DNA from: Mercurialis annua
Lineage: Eukaryota; Streptophyta; Magnoliopsida; Malpighiales; Euphorbiaceae
DNA: 64,000 bases
NCBI RefSeq assembly: GCF_937616625.2
Contig: NC_065576.1
Span: 25,032,628-25,096,627, forward strand
Direction of reading: 5' to 3'
The notes below the pieces were generated by a model. The model made no database searches. It was not told where the DNA came from and saw only the letters and a program-made list of their open reading frames with translations. Within the stretch, counting starts at the first letter, position 1, and every line of letters begins with the position of its first letter. Position numbers and translations under genes: made by a program. Shown piece after piece: positions 62,001 to 64,000 of this stretch.

Positions 62001-64000
62001 AGAGACTTGAGACACGACATACTAATCTATTGTTACTTTTCATGCACACTTCGCGTAATATAACCTAACCAAGCTTAGGTATTCGGAACGACGCTTTAGA
62101 GAAACTTGTGACGCGACATAAGCATGGCAATCGAAAGGACGCGATAAAGAGACTTGAGATGCGACATACTTATCTAGCGTCACTTTTCACGCACACTTTG
62201 CGTAAAATAACCTAACCATACTTAGGTAATCGGAACGACGCATTAAAGATACTAAATATGTGACATACTAATCTAGTGTCACTTTTCACGCACACTTCAT
62301 GTAATATAACCTACCATACTTAGGTAATTAGAACGACGCGTTAAAGTGACTTGAGAGGCGACATACTAATAATCTTTTGTCACTTTTCATACACACTTTG
62401 CGTAATATAACCAAACCATGCTTAGGTAATCGGAACGACACGTTAAGGAAACTTGAGACGCGACATACAAATCTAGCGTCACTTTTCACGCACACTTGTG
62501 TAACATAACCTAACCATAATTAGGTAATCGGAACGACGCATTAAAGAGAATTGAGACGCGACATACTAATCTAGCGTCACTTTTCACGCACACTATGTGT
62601 AATATAACCTAACAAAGCTTAGGTAATGGAACGACGCGTTAGAGAGACTTGTGATGCGACATACTAACCTAGCGACACTTTCAACGCGCACTTGGCGTAA
62701 TATAACCTAACCATGCTTAGGTGATCAGAACGACGCGTTAAAGAGACTTGAGACGCAACATACTATTTTAGCGGCACTTTTCGCGCACACTTTGCGTAAT
62801 ATAACCTAACCATGCTTAGGTAATAGGAACGACGCGTGAAAGAGACTTGAAACGCGACATACTAATCTATCGTCACTTTTCCCGCACACTTTGAGTAATA
62901 ACCTAACCATGATGCTTAGGTAATCAGATCGACGTGTTAGAGAGACTTGAGATGCGACATAAACTTGGTTATCAAAACGATGCGTTACAGAGACTTGAGA
63001 CCCGACATACTAATCTAGCGTCACTTTTCATGCGCACACTTTGTGTAATATAACCTAACCATGCTTAGGTAATCAGAACGACACGTTAAAGAGACTTGAT
63101 ACGCGACATACTAATCTGGCATCACTTTTCACGCACTCTTTGCCTTATATAACCTAAGCATGCTTAGGTAATCAGAACGACGCGTTAAATAGAATTGATA
63201 CGCGACATACTAATCTATTGTTACTTTTCATGCACGCTTTACGTAATATAACCTAACCATGCTTAGGTAATCTGAACGACGCGTTAGAGAGACTTGTGAC
63301 GCAACATAAGCATGATAATCGGAACGATGCGTCAAAGACACTTGAGCCGCGACGTACAAATCTAATGTCCCTTTTCACGCGTATTTTGCGTAATATAACC
63401 TAACCATGTATAGGTAATCGGAACGATGTGTTAGATAGACTTGAGACGCGACATACTAATCTATTGTCATTTTTCACACACACTTTGCATAATATAACCT
63501 AACCATGCTTAGATAATCGTAACGACGTGTTAAATAGACTTGACACGCGACATAATAATCCATTGTCATTTTTCACGCACACTATGCGTAATATATAACC
63601 TAACCATGCTTAGGTAATCGGAACAACGCGTTAGAGAGAATTGAGACGCGGCATAGTAATCTAGTGTCACTTTTCACGTACACTTTGCGTTATATAACCA
63701 AACCATGCCTAGGAAATCAGAACAACGCGTTAGAGAACTTAAGACGCGACATACTAATCTAGCGTCCCCTTTTAGGCACACTTTGCGTAGTATATCCTGA
63801 CCATGTTTAGGAGATCGGAACGACGCGCTGAAGAGACTTGAGATGCGATCTACTAATCTAGCGTCACTCATTACACACACTTCGCATAATATAACATTAC
63901 CATGGTTAGGTAATCGGAACAACGCGTTAAAGAGAATTTAGACGCGACATAATAATTTAGTGTCACTTTTCAAGCACACTTTGCGTAATATAACCTAACC
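59008..64000 (-). repeat. Inverted class I satellite block (runs off the window)
   Basis: Reverse-complement monomers to the last base, with inverted short units that are sparser than in the first inverted block (for example about 59630, 60870, 61775, 62120, 63305). I did not find a clear kilobase-scale higher-order repeat inside it or a paralogue of the whole block. No gene is seen. The right end lies outside the window. Confidence 0.92.

Larger units (their letters stand above)
1..64000. repeat. Satellite DNA array, 99-bp monomer with interspersed 48-bp short units
   Basis: The entire window is head-to-tail copies of one repeat family with a few changes of orientation. The monomer begins GATTACC, then has the core TAAGCATGGTTAGG, an AT-rich stretch TTATATTACG, ACGCAAAGTGTGCGT, GTGACGCTAGATTAGTATG, TCGCGTCTCAAG, and ends AACGCGTCGTTCC. 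The consensus is 99 bp with 24 G, 19 C, 25 A and 31 T (43% GC). Copies differ by scattered substitutions and small indels, so the array is diverged, not freshly homogenised. No gene interrupts it. Known satellites of this kind form centromeric or heterochromatic DNA; which applies here cannot be told from sequence. The family is not one I recognise. Confidence 0.97.

Noticed and set aside
1..64000. CRISPR array
   Set aside because: The repeat is contiguous and diverged, with no short conserved repeats separated by unique spacers, and no cas genes. The alternation of 99- and 48-bp units is within one related sequence family.
1..64000. Interspersed transposon or retroviral insertion
   Set aside because: Reading through both strands I see satellite sequence throughout; no terminal repeats, polyprotein-like frames or long unique sequence. 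The only foreign sequence noticed is the 17-bp insert at 44914-44930.
1..64000. Bacterial or phage origin
   Set aside because: No coding density, ribosome binding sites or operons; 64 kb of pure satellite with higher-order repeats is not a prokaryotic pattern.

Overview
The whole 64 kb window is one continuous satellite DNA array. I find no protein-coding gene, tRNA, rRNA, CRISPR array or full-length transposon. The basic unit is a 99-bp monomer (model copy 45393-45491). In many places it is followed by a 48-bp short unit (model copy 48359-48406), giving a 147-bp composite (model 48260-48406). The sequence is eukaryotic in character: a long tandem satellite with layered higher-order repeats (HORs), a 43% GC monomer, a CpG-rich consensus with scattered TG/CA changes at those CpGs, and no gene for 64 kb. 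It looks like centromeric, pericentromeric or other heterochromatic DNA from a long-read assembly. I cannot name the species. Each monomer carries GGTTAGGTTA, which resembles the arthropod telomere repeat TTAGG, but that is weak evidence.

Layout by orientation (monomers reading GATTACC..CATGG..TTAGG are called forward): forward 1-3657; inverted 3658-8812; forward 8813-16873; inverted 16874-20610; forward 20611-59007; inverted 59008-64000. Two monomer classes form blocks. Class I (GTGCGTGAAAAG, CTAGATTAGTATG, GTCTCAAG) carries the 48-bp short units. Class II (GTGCGTTAAAAG, often CTATATAAGTATG, GTCACAAG) lacks them and occupies about 14484-16873, 23991-28990 and 37331-41880, with a smaller mixed patch near 29100-29900.

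Above the monomer level the array is a mosaic of duplications: single-monomer (99-100 bp), dimer (197 and 201 bp), 778 bp, about 1.25-1.4 kb, 1.7 kb (three copies), 2.3 kb offset, 7.2 kb offset, 13.1 kb offset, and about 11 kb blocks offset by about 13 kb. Sequence near the left end (about 688-12245) recurs at about 51481-57035. There it lacks the inverted block 3658-8812, so it supplies an apparent empty site for that block.

The features most worth a second look are these: several orientation switches fall in or next to the quasi-palindromic core CCTAAGCATGGTTAGG; an inverted 5.15-kb block has an intact paralogous empty site; the 48-bp unit carries the core in flipped orientation; and a 17-bp poly(T)-containing insertion lies between 13-bp direct repeats at 44901-44943, the only clear non-satellite sequence in the window. 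The short ORFs (up to 146 codons) are translations of the repeat and are not annotated as genes. No percent identities, copy-number counts or database comparisons were computed; offsets were read by eye from shared diagnostic variants, so HOR edges are approximate.
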